Below, piece after piece: positions 36,672 through 45,711 of a stretch of DNA of 64,000 nt (positions are counted from its first letter, which is position 1; the number at the start of each line of letters is the position of its first letter). The DNA is from Halorussus limi (GTDB taxonomy: Archaea > Halobacteriota > Halobacteria > Halobacteriales > Haladaptataceae): contig NZ_CP096659.1 of assembly GCF_023238205.1 (NCBI RefSeq), positions 62,001 through 126,000 on the forward strand, written 5' to 3'. Under the pieces are notes generated by a model. It was not told where the DNA came from. It made no database searches and saw only the letters and a list, made by a program, of their open reading frames with translations. The position numbers and the translations under genes were made by a program.

Positions 36672-39509
36672 ATGGGAGCGCGCGAGTTGCTGGCGCGCGG
36701 GGATTTCGACTTCGACGCCGACTCCGTCGAACTCGACGACGCCGCCGTTCTCGAACTGCTGGAACCCGAGGTCCGAGAGTGGTGGGTCGACGAGTTCGGC
36801 GAGTACGCCCCCGAGAACGGCGGTTTCTTCACGCCGCCACAGAAGGAGACCATCCCGCTCGTCCACGAAGGCCGGAACGCGCTGGTCGCGTCCCCGACCG
36901 GGAGCGGGAAGACGCTCAGTTCCTTCACCGCCATCCTGAACGAACTGTTCCGCCGCGAACGCGAACGGGACGAGGGACTGGACAACTCCGTCTACTGCCT
37001 CTACGTCTCGCCGCTCAAGTCGCTGGCCAACGACATCCACCGGAATCTGGAGGTGCCCCTGCGAGGCATCGCCGAGCGGATGGACGGCGAACCGTCGGTC
37101 CGCCACGCCATCCGGCACGGCGACACCGACGACGCCGAGCGCCAGAAGATGCTGACCGAGACGCCCCACATCCTGAACACGACGCCCGAGACGCTGGCCA
37201 TCCTGCTCAACTCCCCGAAGTTCAAGAGGAAACTGGAGACCGTCGAGTACGTCGTCGTGGACGAGATTCACAGTCTGGCGGGCGGCAAGCGGGGCACCCA
37301 CCTCGCGGTGAGCCTGGAGCGACTCGAACGCATGGCCGAGACATCGCCGACGAGAATCGGCTGTTCGGCGACCGTCGAACCGCTCGAAGACATCGCGGAG
37401 TTTCTGGTCGGGTGCGAGACGAGCGGTGGGGAAGCGGGCGACCGCGACGGAGGAGCGAGCGGCCCCGACGGGGAGACGAGCGCGGGCGACGAAGCGGGCG
37501 GCGACGGGGCGGAGACCGGCGCGACGCCCCGCGAGTGCGAAATCGTCGACACCCGGTTCGTCCGGGAGTTCGACATCGAGTTGCAGTGTCCGACCGACGA
37601 CCTCATCGCCACGCCCCGCGACGTGGTCAACGAGCGGTTCTACGACCAGTTGCACGACTTAATCGCCGACCACACCAACACGCTCGTCTTCACGAACACC
37701 CGCTCGGGCGCCGAGCGGGTGCTTCAGAATCTCCGGGAGCGATACGACGCGTACGACGAGGACAACTCCGGGTGTCACCACGGAAGCCTCTCGAAGGAGG
37801 CCCGCCAGTCCATCGAGCAGGACCTCAAGGACGGGACACTCGACGTGGTGACGACCTCGACCAGCCTCGAACTCGGCATCGACATGCCGCACATCGACCT
37901 CGTGGTGCAGGTTGGGTCGCCCAAATCGGTCGCCTCCCTGCTCCAGCGCGTCGGCCGGGCGGGCCACCAACTCGGCCAGACCGTGACCGGGCGAGTCGTC
38001 GCGCTCGACCGCGACGAACTCGTGGAGTGCGCCGTCATGCTCAAGAAGGCCGAGGAGGGGTTCGTGGACCGGGTGTTCGTGCCCGAGGAGGCCTACGACG
38101 TCGCGGCACAGCACGTCTACGGCATGGCCATCAACGACGTGCGACCCGAGCGGGAGGTCCGCGAGATTCTCCGGAGCGCGTACCCGTACCGGAACTTCTC
38201 GGACGACCAGTTCGAGACGCTGTTCCGATATCTCACGTCGGACTACGAGGGACTGGAGGACAAGAACGTCTACGCCAAAATCTGGCGCGACGAGAACGAC
38301 CCGCCCGACGGCGAACACCACTACCCCGACTTCGAGGTGGGCGAACCGCTCGTCGGCAAGCGCGGCAGGTTGGCGCGGGTCATCTACATGACCAACATCG
38401 GGACGATTCCCGACTCCTTTACCTGCGACGTGTTCACCCGGTCGGACAACGAGTGGGTCGGCGACTTAGACGAGGAGTACCTCGACACCTTGGAGAAGGG
38501 CGACGTGTTCGTCCTCGGCGGCCAGAACTTCGAGTACCAGTACCGCCGGGGGTCGAAGGTGTACGTCGACCGGACCAGCGGTCGGCCGACCGTCCCCTCG
38601 TGGTTCTCCGAGCGCCTGCCGCTGTCGTACGACCTCGGCCGGGGCATCCTCGATTTTCAGGGCGAGTTGCTGGAGCGGTTCCAGAAGCGGGGCAAGCCCG
38701 CGGTCCGGGTCTGGCTACGGGAGTTCCCGCTGGACGAGAACAGCGTCCGCGCCCTCGCCCGCATGTTCGACGAGCAGGTCCGGTACGCCGGCCCCGAGAG
38801 CGTCAGCACGGCGTCGCGCCTCGCGGTGGAGGTCGAACTCGACCGCGACGAGTACGAGCGCCACTACTACGTCCACTCGAACTACGGCCGGCGGTTCAAC
38901 GACGGTCTCTCGCGGGTCGTGGCCTACCGGTGTGCCAACGCGGCCAACACCAACGTCTCGGTCGCGGTGGCCGACCACGGGTTCACGGTCTCGATGCCGC
39001 TCAACCGGAAGGTGGACGTGGCCGAGATTCTGCGCGATATCGCCCCCGAGGACGTGCGAAGCGACCTCCGGTCGGCGCTCGACGGCACCGACCTGCTCCA
39101 GCGGTACTTCCGCATCAACGCCACGCGGTCGCTGATGATTCTGAAACGCTACAAGGGCTACGAGAAGTCCGCCAGCGAACAGCAGGTCTCCAGCGAGATG
39201 CTGCTGGGGTTCGCCGAGGGGTTGGACGAGTTCGCGGTCATCGAGGAGACCTACCGGGAGATAATCGAGGACAAACTCGCCGTCTCGGCAATCGAGGACG
39301 TGATGGCCGACGTCCAGTCCGGCGAGATAGCGGTCACGCAACACCGCGTCGACACGCCGACGCCGCGGGCGTTCGGTCTCGCCACGCTGATGGCCAGCGA
39401 CGTGGTGCTGGCCGAGGACGAGAGCGCAGTCCTGCAGGAGTTCCACGACCGCGTGCTGGAGGAAATCGGCGGTGAGTACGAGAGCGAGGGGGCCTCGGCG
39501 GCCAAGTAG
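36672..39509 (+). CDS. Lhr-like DEAD/DEAH-box ATP-dependent helicase
   Basis: A 945-residue superfamily 2 helicase. Motif I is SPTGSGKT (near residue 78), motif II is VVDEIHSLAGGKRG (DEIH box), motif III SATVEPLED, then TLVFTNTRSGAE, HHGSLSKEARQ, TSLELGIDMPHIDLV and QRVGRAGHQLG (motif VI). The last 400 residues include the winged-helix and Lhr-core domain. An acidic, Gly/Asp-rich insertion (about 250-295) lies between the two RecA domains, a common haloarchaeal feature. Lhr helicases unwind DNA or RNA:DNA hybrids in repair. Length is close to the archaeal Lhr core. Confidence 0.93.
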   Translation: MGARELLARGDFDFDADSVELDDAAVLELLEPEVREWWVDEFGEYAPENGGFFTPPQKETIPLVHEGRNALVASPTGSGKTLSSFTAILNELFRRERERDEGLDNSVYCLYVSPLKSLANDIHRNLEVPLRGIAERMDGEPSVRHAIRHGDTDDAERQKMLTETPHILNTTPETLAILLNSPKFKRKLETVEYVVVDEIHSLAGGKRGTHLAVSLERLERMAETSPTRIGCSATVEPLEDIAEFLVGCETSGGEAGDRDGGASGPDGETSAGDEAGGDGAETGATPRECEIVDTRFVREFDIELQCPTDDLIATPRDVVNERFYDQLHDLIADHTNTLVFTNTRSGAERVLQNLRERYDAYDEDNSGCHHGSLSKEARQSIEQDLKDGTLDVVTTSTSLELGIDMPHIDLVVQVGSPKSVASLLQRVGRAGHQLGQTVTGRVVALDRDELVECAVMLKKAEEGFVDRVFVPEEAYDVAAQHVYGMAINDVRPEREVREILRSAYPYRNFSDDQFETLFRYLTSDYEGLEDKNVYAKIWRDENDPPDGEHHYPDFEVGEPLVGKRGRLARVIYMTNIGTIPDSFTCDVFTRSDNEWVGDLDEEYLDTLEKGDVFVLGGQNFEYQYRRGSKVYVDRTSGRPTVPSWFSERLPLSYDLGRGILDFQGELLERFQKRGKPAVRVWLREFPLDENSVRALARMFDEQVRYAGPESVSTASRLAVEVELDRDEYERHYYVHSNYGRRFNDGLSRVVAYRCANAANTNVSVAVADHGFTVSMPLNRKVDVAEILRDIAPEDVRSDLRSALDGTDLLQRYFRINATRSLMILKRYKGYEKSASEQQVSSEMLLGFAEGLDEFAVIEETYREIIEDKLAVSAIEDVMADVQSGEIAVTQHRVDTPTPRAFGLATLMASDVVLAEDESAVLQEFHDRVLEEIGGEYESEGASAAK

Positions 39510-39516
39510 CGACGGG

Positions 39517-39894
39517 TCAGCCGCGCAGTCGGCCGCGGAGCTCCACGGCGACCGGAACGAGCACCGCGCCGACGAACAGGACGAATCCCCCGAGGACGAG
39601 AAGCCCGCCGAACGTTCGCGCCGGAATCGCCGCGCCGAGCGTTGCCAGCGGTCCGCTCGGCCCCGCTGGTCCGGCGAGTCGAGCCATCGTTCCGAGCGTG
39701 CCGACGCCGACCAGCGCCACCCCGAGTCCGACCGCGGCGAACGCGAGGGCACCGCCGTCGCGCGTCGCCCTAGCGGCCAGTTCGTCTCCGGCGTACCGCT
39801 CGTCCAACCGCGGCGCACCCCGACGCCACGCCGCGCCGAAGACGACGCACGCGCCCCCGAACGCGAGTCCGACCAGCGCGAGAGCCTGTAGCAT
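39517..39894 (-). CDS. Small multi-pass membrane protein
   Basis: A 125-residue protein with four hydrophobic segments (LALVGLAFGGACVVFG, ALAFAAVGLGVALVGVG, a central Ala/Gly/Pro-rich segment, and GGLLVLGGFVLFVGAVLV). No functional motif. Convergent with the helicase gene. Confidence 0.55.
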   Translation of the reverse strand: MLQALALVGLAFGGACVVFGAAWRRGAPRLDERYAGDELAARATRDGGALAFAAVGLGVALVGVGTLGTMARLAGPAGPSGPLATLGAAIPARTFGGLLVLGGFVLFVGAVLVPVAVELRGRLRG

Positions 39895-39967
39895 GCTCGG
39901 AGCCTCGAAGCACGGAGAGAAAAACGCATCGGACGAACTGGGGCGGCAGGACCGTACGGTCCGGACT

Positions 39968-41215
39968 TCACGACGAGCGCTCGCCGACGAGCAGGGTGTC
40001 GAGCGCGTCGGGAACCACCAATACGTCGCTGCCCGGTTCTATCGCGTCTTCGACCGACTCGCGGGCGTGCATGAGACAGTCCTCGACGACTTCCGGTGCC
40101 TCGCTGTTCGTGACGTAGAGGCCGTAGTTCCGGAGGACGCGGGCCACGACGAACGCGCGCTGTGCGCCGGGTTCGTAGCCCCGCCGCATCTCCTCGTACA
40201 GGGTTTCGGCGCTCTCGGCACCGCTGAGCCAGTCGTAGAATCGCTTCTCGCCGGTTCCCTCGCCCGCGCCCTCGCCGAGTCTGGCCGGAACGACGATTCG
40301 GCCCGCGTCGCGTAGCGGGTCGTAGTCGCCCAAGGCGACGTACGTCGCGGCCCGCGTGGCCTGATAGAGGTTGGCGTCCTTCGGCGCGCCGACGCCCGCG
40401 ACGACGGCATCGTACGTATCGCTCAGGGAAACGGAAACATTGCTCTTACACAGCTCTGCGAGGTCTTCGACAACCTCGCGGTGGTCGCCCGCGCTCGCGC
40501 CCAGAATTCCGGCCGGGCCGTGCGTGACGTTCAGACAGAAATCGACGCCTATCAGGTCGCCCGCCCGGTCCAGCGTCTCGCGGAACGGATTGCCCGCCAC
40601 TCTGCCGAGGCGAACCCCGTCTCGGGCGAGCATCGCCGGGCCGTGGGTGTAGCGGATGAGCGACTCGCCGCCCGCGCCGATGGCTACCGTCTTCGCGCCG
40701 CCGGAGAACCCCGCGTACTGGTGTGGTTCGACCATCCCGGTCGAGACCACGGCGTCGGCGTCGGCCACGGTCGGATTGAGTTCGACGGGGACCGACTCGC
40801 CGTCGGGTCCCTCGAGTTCGTCGACCACGCGGGTCGCCTCGGCGTCGTGGTTCTGCGCGAGGTCGGCGTACCCGCCGAGCGCCGCGCGCAACTCCTCGTC
40901 GGTCATCGGCCGGTGGAGACCGAGACCGACGACGATGGAGACCTGCTCGCGCGGGACGCCCGCCTCGCGGAGGTCCGCGAACAGCGCGTCCACCAGCACG
41001 TCGTCGGGCGTCGCGCGGGTCACGTCGGTCACGACGATTGCCACCTCGTCGTCGGCGTCCACGCGTTCGCGGAGCGGCGGCCCGTGAGGGTCTGCCATCG
41101 CCGATTCGGCGGCGTTTCGGGGATTAACCGGGTCGCCGCCCGGCGGTTCGGCGACCGTCACGTCGCACTCGGGCAGGGAAACCTCGACGGCGGTGTCTCC
41201 GTAGGGAACTTTCAT
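39968..41215 (-). CDS. larA: LarA-type nickel-pincer racemase (lactate racemase family)
   Basis: The 415-residue protein has LarA motifs in order: VVTDVTRATPDD, GLGLHRPMTDEEL, NHDAEATR and EPHQYAGFSGGAKTV, where the Lys of GGAKT is the site that binds the nickel-pincer cofactor in lactate racemase. It probably racemises or epimerises a 2-hydroxyacid. The cofactor-making genes larB, larC and larE are not in this window. A 2-hydroxyacid dehydrogenase lies 20 kb away at 19630 but is not linked. The exact substrate may differ from lactate. Confidence 0.85.
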   Translation of the reverse strand: MKVPYGDTAVEVSLPECDVTVAEPPGGDPVNPRNAAESAMADPHGPPLRERVDADDEVAIVVTDVTRATPDDVLVDALFADLREAGVPREQVSIVVGLGLHRPMTDEELRAALGGYADLAQNHDAEATRVVDELEGPDGESVPVELNPTVADADAVVSTGMVEPHQYAGFSGGAKTVAIGAGGESLIRYTHGPAMLARDGVRLGRVAGNPFRETLDRAGDLIGVDFCLNVTHGPAGILGASAGDHREVVEDLAELCKSNVSVSLSDTYDAVVAGVGAPKDANLYQATRAATYVALGDYDPLRDAGRIVVPARLGEGAGEGTGEKRFYDWLSGAESAETLYEEMRRGYEPGAQRAFVVARVLRNYGLYVTNSEAPEVVEDCLMHARESVEDAIEPGSDVLVVPDALDTLLVGERSS

Positions 41216-41317
41216 ACGTCGGGATACGTGGGGGCGAACGTAAATCGTTGCTCCGCGGCTACCGTCTCTCGTCGGTCTGCCTCGTCCAGTCGTCGGTCTA
41301 CTGCTCTCCGTCCCGAA

Positions 41318-42634
41318 TCACTCCATCACGTCCTCGATGGACGCTTCGAGCGACTCGATGCTCTCGGCGATGTTCCGGACCATCGTGGTCTGCTCCTCGT
41401 TCGCGGCCGCGATGCCCTCGACGGCGTCGGACACGTCACCGGCCTGTCCGACCACCGTGTCGGTCATGCTCGCTATCTCCTCGGCGCTCGCGGCCTGTTC
41501 CTCCGTAGTGTCGGCGATTTGGCTGACGCCGGTGTCGGTCTGCTGGACGGCCGCCACGATGTCCTGTTGGTTCTCCACGACCGACCGGATGTCGGCGGCG
41601 GCCTCGTCGAGTTGCTCGTCGTTCTCCGATATCTTCTCGACCGTGTCGTGGGTCGTCTCCCGCACGTCCTCGACCATCGACTCTATCTCGTCCACCCGGT
41701 CTTTCGACTGCTCGGCGAGTTCCTTTATCTCGTTCGCCACCACGGCGAACCCGTCGCCGTTCCCGTCCGACCGCGCCGCTTCGATGTTCGCGTTCAGGGC
41801 GAGGAGGTTGGTCTGCTCGGCGATGTCGTCGATGACCTCCACGACCTCGTCGATTTCGTCCACGCGCTCTTCGAGGCTCTGGGCGTCGGCGACGACCTCC
41901 TCGGACTTCTCGGCGACTTCGTCGACGGTTTCGAGCGTTCGCTCGGCGCTCTCGGCGGACTCCTCGGCGGACGCCTTCGCCTCGGCGCTCTGCTTGCTCA
42001 CCTCGTCGGCGCTCGACGCGATTTCCTCGACCGTCGCGCTCAGCGAGGACACCTCGGACTGCACCTGTTGGAGGTTTTCCTCCTGCTCCCGCGCGAGGTC
42101 GCTGACCTCCCGAGAGTCCTCGGAGACGTCGGCGGTCGAGTCGCGGAGTTCGCTCACCGCCGTCTCGACCTCGTCGGTCATCTGCTGCTGGAGGTCTCGA
42201 ATCGTCTCGCGCTGTTCGACCAGCGCGGTGACGCGGTTGAGAACCTCTACCGCGCCGACGACCTCGCCGTCGGGTGTGGTGATGGGGACGCCGAGCGCCC
42301 GTGCGTGGGCCCGGTCGCCGTCGGCGGTCGCCGCAGAGCGAATCGTCTCCTCGCGGACGACCTCGCCGGTCCGAATCACCGTCTCGGCCAGCGTCTCGTC
42401 CTCCCCCTCGGTCCCGAAGACGTCGTACGCGTGCTTCCCGACGACCTCCTCGGACGGGTACCCCGTCATCTCCGCGACGGCGGAGTTCCAACGCGTGATG
42501 TGTCCGGTGTCGTCCACGAGGAACGCGGGTTCCGGCAATTGTTCGACGAGTTGTTCGAACGCGCCTCGCCAGAAGTCGCCCGCGTCGGTGTGGGTACTCG
42601 GTCCGAATCGTTCAGAGGTGTCGTTGACAGCCAT
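41318..42634 (-). CDS. Soluble PAS-domain methyl-accepting chemotaxis transducer
   Basis: The 438-residue protein has an N-terminal PAS domain (about 25-140: FLVDDTGHITRWNSAVAEMTGY) followed by a long coiled coil and the MCP signalling hairpin, including ANEIKELAEQSKDRVDEIE and NEEQTTMVRNIAESIESLE. There is no membrane helix, so it is a cytoplasmic haloarchaeal transducer, probably sensing an internal ligand or redox state through PAS. No chemotaxis genes are adjacent; the 140-bp upstream gap (42635-42773) is AT-rich. Confidence 0.9.
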   Translation of the reverse strand: MAVNDTSERFGPSTHTDAGDFWRGAFEQLVEQLPEPAFLVDDTGHITRWNSAVAEMTGYPSEEVVGKHAYDVFGTEGEDETLAETVIRTGEVVREETIRSAATADGDRAHARALGVPITTPDGEVVGAVEVLNRVTALVEQRETIRDLQQQMTDEVETAVSELRDSTADVSEDSREVSDLAREQEENLQQVQSEVSSLSATVEEIASSADEVSKQSAEAKASAEESAESAERTLETVDEVAEKSEEVVADAQSLEERVDEIDEVVEVIDDIAEQTNLLALNANIEAARSDGNGDGFAVVANEIKELAEQSKDRVDEIESMVEDVRETTHDTVEKISENDEQLDEAAADIRSVVENQQDIVAAVQQTDTGVSQIADTTEEQAASAEEIASMTDTVVGQAGDVSDAVEGIAAANEEQTTMVRNIAESIESLEASIEDVME

Positions 42635-42773
42635 CTGTGATATTCACGCCAACGTTTCGAGAGGCGGTATATATCATATTCGAAGCTATATACCGGAGTT
42701 AGTACACTAGTTGTTAATTAAATCCAAAATATTCTAAAATACTTTATCTGTCAGAGGGGCGCCGGAGCGTCGC

Positions 42774-43889
42774 TTAGATATCGACCGAGAAGGATTCACG
42801 CCCCGACGACTCCGCCGCGAACGCCGCCAGCAGGTCGGCCGCGGCGTTCAAGTCCTCGGTGTCGATGACCTCGACGGGGGTGTGCATGTAGCGGTTCGGG
42901 AGGCCGACGTTCAGCGACGGGATGCCGCCCTGCGAGGTGTAGAAGGCGTCGGCGTCGGTGCCGGTCGAGCGCCCGGCGGCCTGCAACTGAACCGGCAGGT
43001 CGCGCTCTGCCGCGGCCTCCCGGACGGTGCGGACGACCTCGGGGTGGTTCGAGGACCCGCGGGCGACGACCGGACCGGCGCCCAACTCGACCTCGCCGTG
43101 CTGGTCCTTCTCCTTCCCGAGGTCGGGCGAATCGACCGCGTGAGTCACGTCCACCGCGAGGGCGGCGTCCACCGGCAGGTCGAACCCGACCATCTTCGCG
43201 CCCTGTTTACCGAGTTCCTCTTGGACGGTACTGACCGCGTAGACCGTGGCGTCCACGTCGGCCTCGGCCGCGCGCCGGGCGGCCTCCGCGGCGACCCAGA
43301 TACCGACGCGGTTGTCCATCCCGCGGGCCGCCATCCGGGTGCCCTGCAACTCGCGGACCGGCGTGTCGAAGGTGATGGGGTCGCCCACGTCCACGAGTTC
43401 GCGGGCCTCGGCCTCGGTCTCTGCGCCGATGTCCACGTGCTGTTCGGCGATGTCCTCCAACTCCTCGTCCTCGGGGTCCCGGAGGTGGATGGCGGTCTGG
43501 CCCACGACGCCCCGAACCACGCCGTCGTCGGTGTGAATCTCGACGTGCTGGCCCTTCGAGACCGTGCGGTCGGTGCCGCCGACCCGCGAGAGGCGGACGA
43601 ACCCGTCCTCGTCCACGCTGTTCACCATCAGGCCGATTTCGTCGGCGTGCCCGGTGAACGCGATTGCGGGGTCGCCGTCTCGCGGGCCCTGCCCGCTCGA
43701 CCGGTCCGCGGCGTCTCGCTCCGCGCTACCCTCCACGACCGCCACGGCGTTCCCGTACTCGTCGGTTCGTACCTCGTCGGCGAACTCCGAGACGTACTCG
43801 ACCCACACCCGTTGCACGTCGGCCTCGAAGCCGGACGGACTCGGTGTCGCGAGCAAGTCGTCGAGAAATTCGCGGTGTCGCTCGTCCAT
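42774..43889 (-). CDS. M42 family metallopeptidase
   Basis: The 371-residue enzyme shows the M42 (tetrahedral aminopeptidase/endoglucanase-like) pattern: TGHADEIGLMVN with the first metal ligand, MAARGMDNRVGIW, VSTVQEELGKQGAK with the catalytic Glu, DVTHAVDSPD and the final His in YMHTPVE. It removes N-terminal residues from peptides. I chose the ATG at 43889, about 25 bases after a TATA-like stretch near 43912-43918 (read on the minus strand), over an upstream ATG at 43925. Confidence 0.9.
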   Translation of the reverse strand: MDERHREFLDDLLATPSPSGFEADVQRVWVEYVSEFADEVRTDEYGNAVAVVEGSAERDAADRSSGQGPRDGDPAIAFTGHADEIGLMVNSVDEDGFVRLSRVGGTDRTVSKGQHVEIHTDDGVVRGVVGQTAIHLRDPEDEELEDIAEQHVDIGAETEAEARELVDVGDPITFDTPVRELQGTRMAARGMDNRVGIWVAAEAARRAAEADVDATVYAVSTVQEELGKQGAKMVGFDLPVDAALAVDVTHAVDSPDLGKEKDQHGEVELGAGPVVARGSSNHPEVVRTVREAAAERDLPVQLQAAGRSTGTDADAFYTSQGGIPSLNVGLPNRYMHTPVEVIDTEDLNAAADLLAAFAAESSGRESFSVDI

Positions 43890-44020
43890 ACCTCCGTCGA
43901 GTCGGTTCGTGCTAATGAACGTCACGGAAGTGTTCTGTCAGGAGGTCCGAAACGCGACGATATCACCGAGGCGACGGGGCCGCCCCAACCGCTAAGTTCG
44001 CAGTCCGCGAAGTCCGGACC

Positions 44021-44323
44021 ATGGGAATCCTCGAAATCCACTTCCACGACTCCGAGTTCAGTTGGTCTGTGAACTCCGGTAGCGACGAGGGCCGGTCCCT
44101 CTCGCTCGGGTCCGGCGGGTCGTCGGCCACCACCGACGGCGGTGAACCCCGCCGGCGTCCGTCTATCAAGCCGAAACTCCAGTCGTTCGCCATCATGGCG
44201 CTCGTCGTCGGCGCCGGCGTCGCGTACAACCGGATTCAGGGCCGCCGAGCGCGGCGGGCCGCCGAGGCCGAGGAGGAAGAAGCGGCCGGCGGCGGTCCGT
44301 TCTCGCGCCTCCGGTCGCGGTAG
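44021..44323 (+). CDS. Small single-TM hypothetical protein
   Basis: A 100-residue protein: an N-terminal short beta-like strand (ILEIHFHDSEFSW), a Ser/Gly/Asp-rich linker, one hydrophobic helix (SFAIMALVVGAGVAY, about 55-69), then a basic and acidic tail (RRARRAAEAEEEEAAG). No known function; resembles small haloarchaeal membrane proteins. Confidence 0.6.
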   Translation: MGILEIHFHDSEFSWSVNSGSDEGRSLSLGSGGSSATTDGGEPRRRPSIKPKLQSFAIMALVVGAGVAYNRIQGRRARRAAEAEEEEAAGGGPFSRLRSR

Positions 44324-44426
44324 TCGCTCGATACCTCGACGCTCGGGCGTCGGACGGTCGCGGAGTCGTCGGTCAGGGATTACGTCCGGGGCCGCGCCGC
44401 CGTGCGATTTTCCGCGGCCGCGCTCA

Positions 44427-45299
44427 CTATCCTTCGTCGGCGGACCCCCACCCGTGTTCGCGGAGGTACTCCGCCAGCGAGGTGAGTTCCACGTCGTGGT
44501 CGGTTCCGAGCGCCTCGATATCCGCGTCGTAGCCCGCCTCGTTGAACCACTCGAACATCTCGGCGTACTCGTCGCCCATCTGCTCGCGTATCTCCTCGAC
44601 GGGGACGTGAACGGGTTCGACATCCCGACCCATCACGTCGGAGAAGGCCTCGGCCGCGCTTTCGAGAGTGTGTTCGTCGCCGGCCAGTTCGTAGCTTTCG
44701 CCGACGTATCGGTCGGGGTCCGCCAGCGTCTCGGCGACGAACCCGCCGACGTTGTCCGCGTCCACCATCTGGAGGGTGACGCCCTCGCCGAGACCGGTCG
44801 CCAGCGTGCCGCCCTCGATTTCCTCGCGCATCCCCTCGAAGTTCTGCATGAAGAAGACCGGCCGGACGACCGTCGCGGGCAGGTCAAGGTCGCGGATTCG
44901 CCCCTCTATCTCCCACTTCGAGTCGAAGTGAGAGACGCCGCTATCGCGGTCCGCGCCGCCGACGGAACTGAACACGAAGTGGTCGACGCCCTCCTCGGCC
45001 GCGACTTCGGCGAGGTTGGTCCCCTGTTTCACCTCGTCGTCGTAGCCGTGTTCCCAGAAGTTCGTCACGCCGAAGACGGCGTCTACCTCCTCGACGATGG
45101 GGCGGAGGACGTTCTTCTCGGCGAGATCGCCCTGCACCACCTCGGCCCCGCGCTCCGCGAGTTCGTGGGCCGCCCCGCTCTCGGGGTGACGAGTCAGCGC
45201 GTGAACCTCGAACTCTCCGTGGTCGCCTGACAGCAGGTGGTCGGCGACCGCCCCTCCCTGTGTCCCGGTCGCGCCGGTGACGAGAACTGTCGTCGGCAT
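44427..45299 (-). CDS. NmrA/HSCARG-like NAD(P)-binding protein
   Basis: The 290-residue protein begins MPTTVLVTGATGTQGGAVADH, the NmrA-type Rossmann motif, followed by ALTRHPES, GDLAEKN and NFWEHGYDDEVKQG. It follows the atypical SDR/NmrA-like layout with no catalytic Tyr-Lys pair clearly in the classical place. Members bind NAD(P) as redox sensors or act as quinone reductases or epimerases. ATG at 45299 chosen over an upstream ATG at 45359. Acidic C-terminal half. Confidence 0.85.
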   Translation of the reverse strand: MPTTVLVTGATGTQGGAVADHLLSGDHGEFEVHALTRHPESGAAHELAERGAEVVQGDLAEKNVLRPIVEEVDAVFGVTNFWEHGYDDEVKQGTNLAEVAAEEGVDHFVFSSVGGADRDSGVSHFDSKWEIEGRIRDLDLPATVVRPVFFMQNFEGMREEIEGGTLATGLGEGVTLQMVDADNVGGFVAETLADPDRYVGESYELAGDEHTLESAAEAFSDVMGRDVEPVHVPVEEIREQMGDEYAEMFEWFNEAGYDADIEALGTDHDVELTSLAEYLREHGWGSADEG

Positions 45300-45392
45300 G
45301 GTTACCGTGCGTGCGACGGACGGAGGCATAAGTCGGTCGGCCGTGGGACCGACCCACACGCTTTTGCTCCGCTGCGTCGAACTGCCGCTGCG

Positions 45393-45683
45393 ATGTCAGA
45401 GAGTGTCTACTCCGTCTACCTCGTCCAGCGACCCGGCGAGCAGGGCGGCAAGCGAGAGGTAACGTCTCCGGTCCGAGGCCACGAACTGAAGTTCTACGAC
45501 AGCGGCGTGTGGTTGGACCGCGAGGAGGGGCGGAACTTCTTCCCCTACGACCAGATTCGGACCATCCGAGAGCACCCCGAGGACCGCGGCGACGAGCGAG
45601 CGGACGACGAACGAGCGGACGACGAGCAGGTCCGAACGCCCGACGAGAGCGACGCCGGGGCCGAAGAGGAGATGCTCGAATAG
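45393..45683 (+). CDS. Conserved small haloarchaeal protein
   Basis: A 96-residue acidic protein beginning MSESVYSVYLVQRPGEQGG, with a central GHELKFYDSGVWLDREEGRN segment and a low-complexity acidic tail (repeating GDERADDERADDEQ). The folded part is about 60 residues. Divergent from the NmrA-like gene; function unknown. Confidence 0.6.
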   Translation: MSESVYSVYLVQRPGEQGGKREVTSPVRGHELKFYDSGVWLDREEGRNFFPYDQIRTIREHPEDRGDERADDERADDEQVRTPDESDAGAEEEMLE

Positions 45684-45711
45684 CAAGCCGGAGCGCGCCG
45701 GAGCTTCGGAC

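Noticed and set aside
36416-39475. A 1019-residue Arg/Pro-rich frame overlapping the Lhr-like helicase in another frame
   Set aside because: It has the composition of an out-of-frame translation of GC-rich DNA and no motifs, while the helicase frame has all SF2 motifs.
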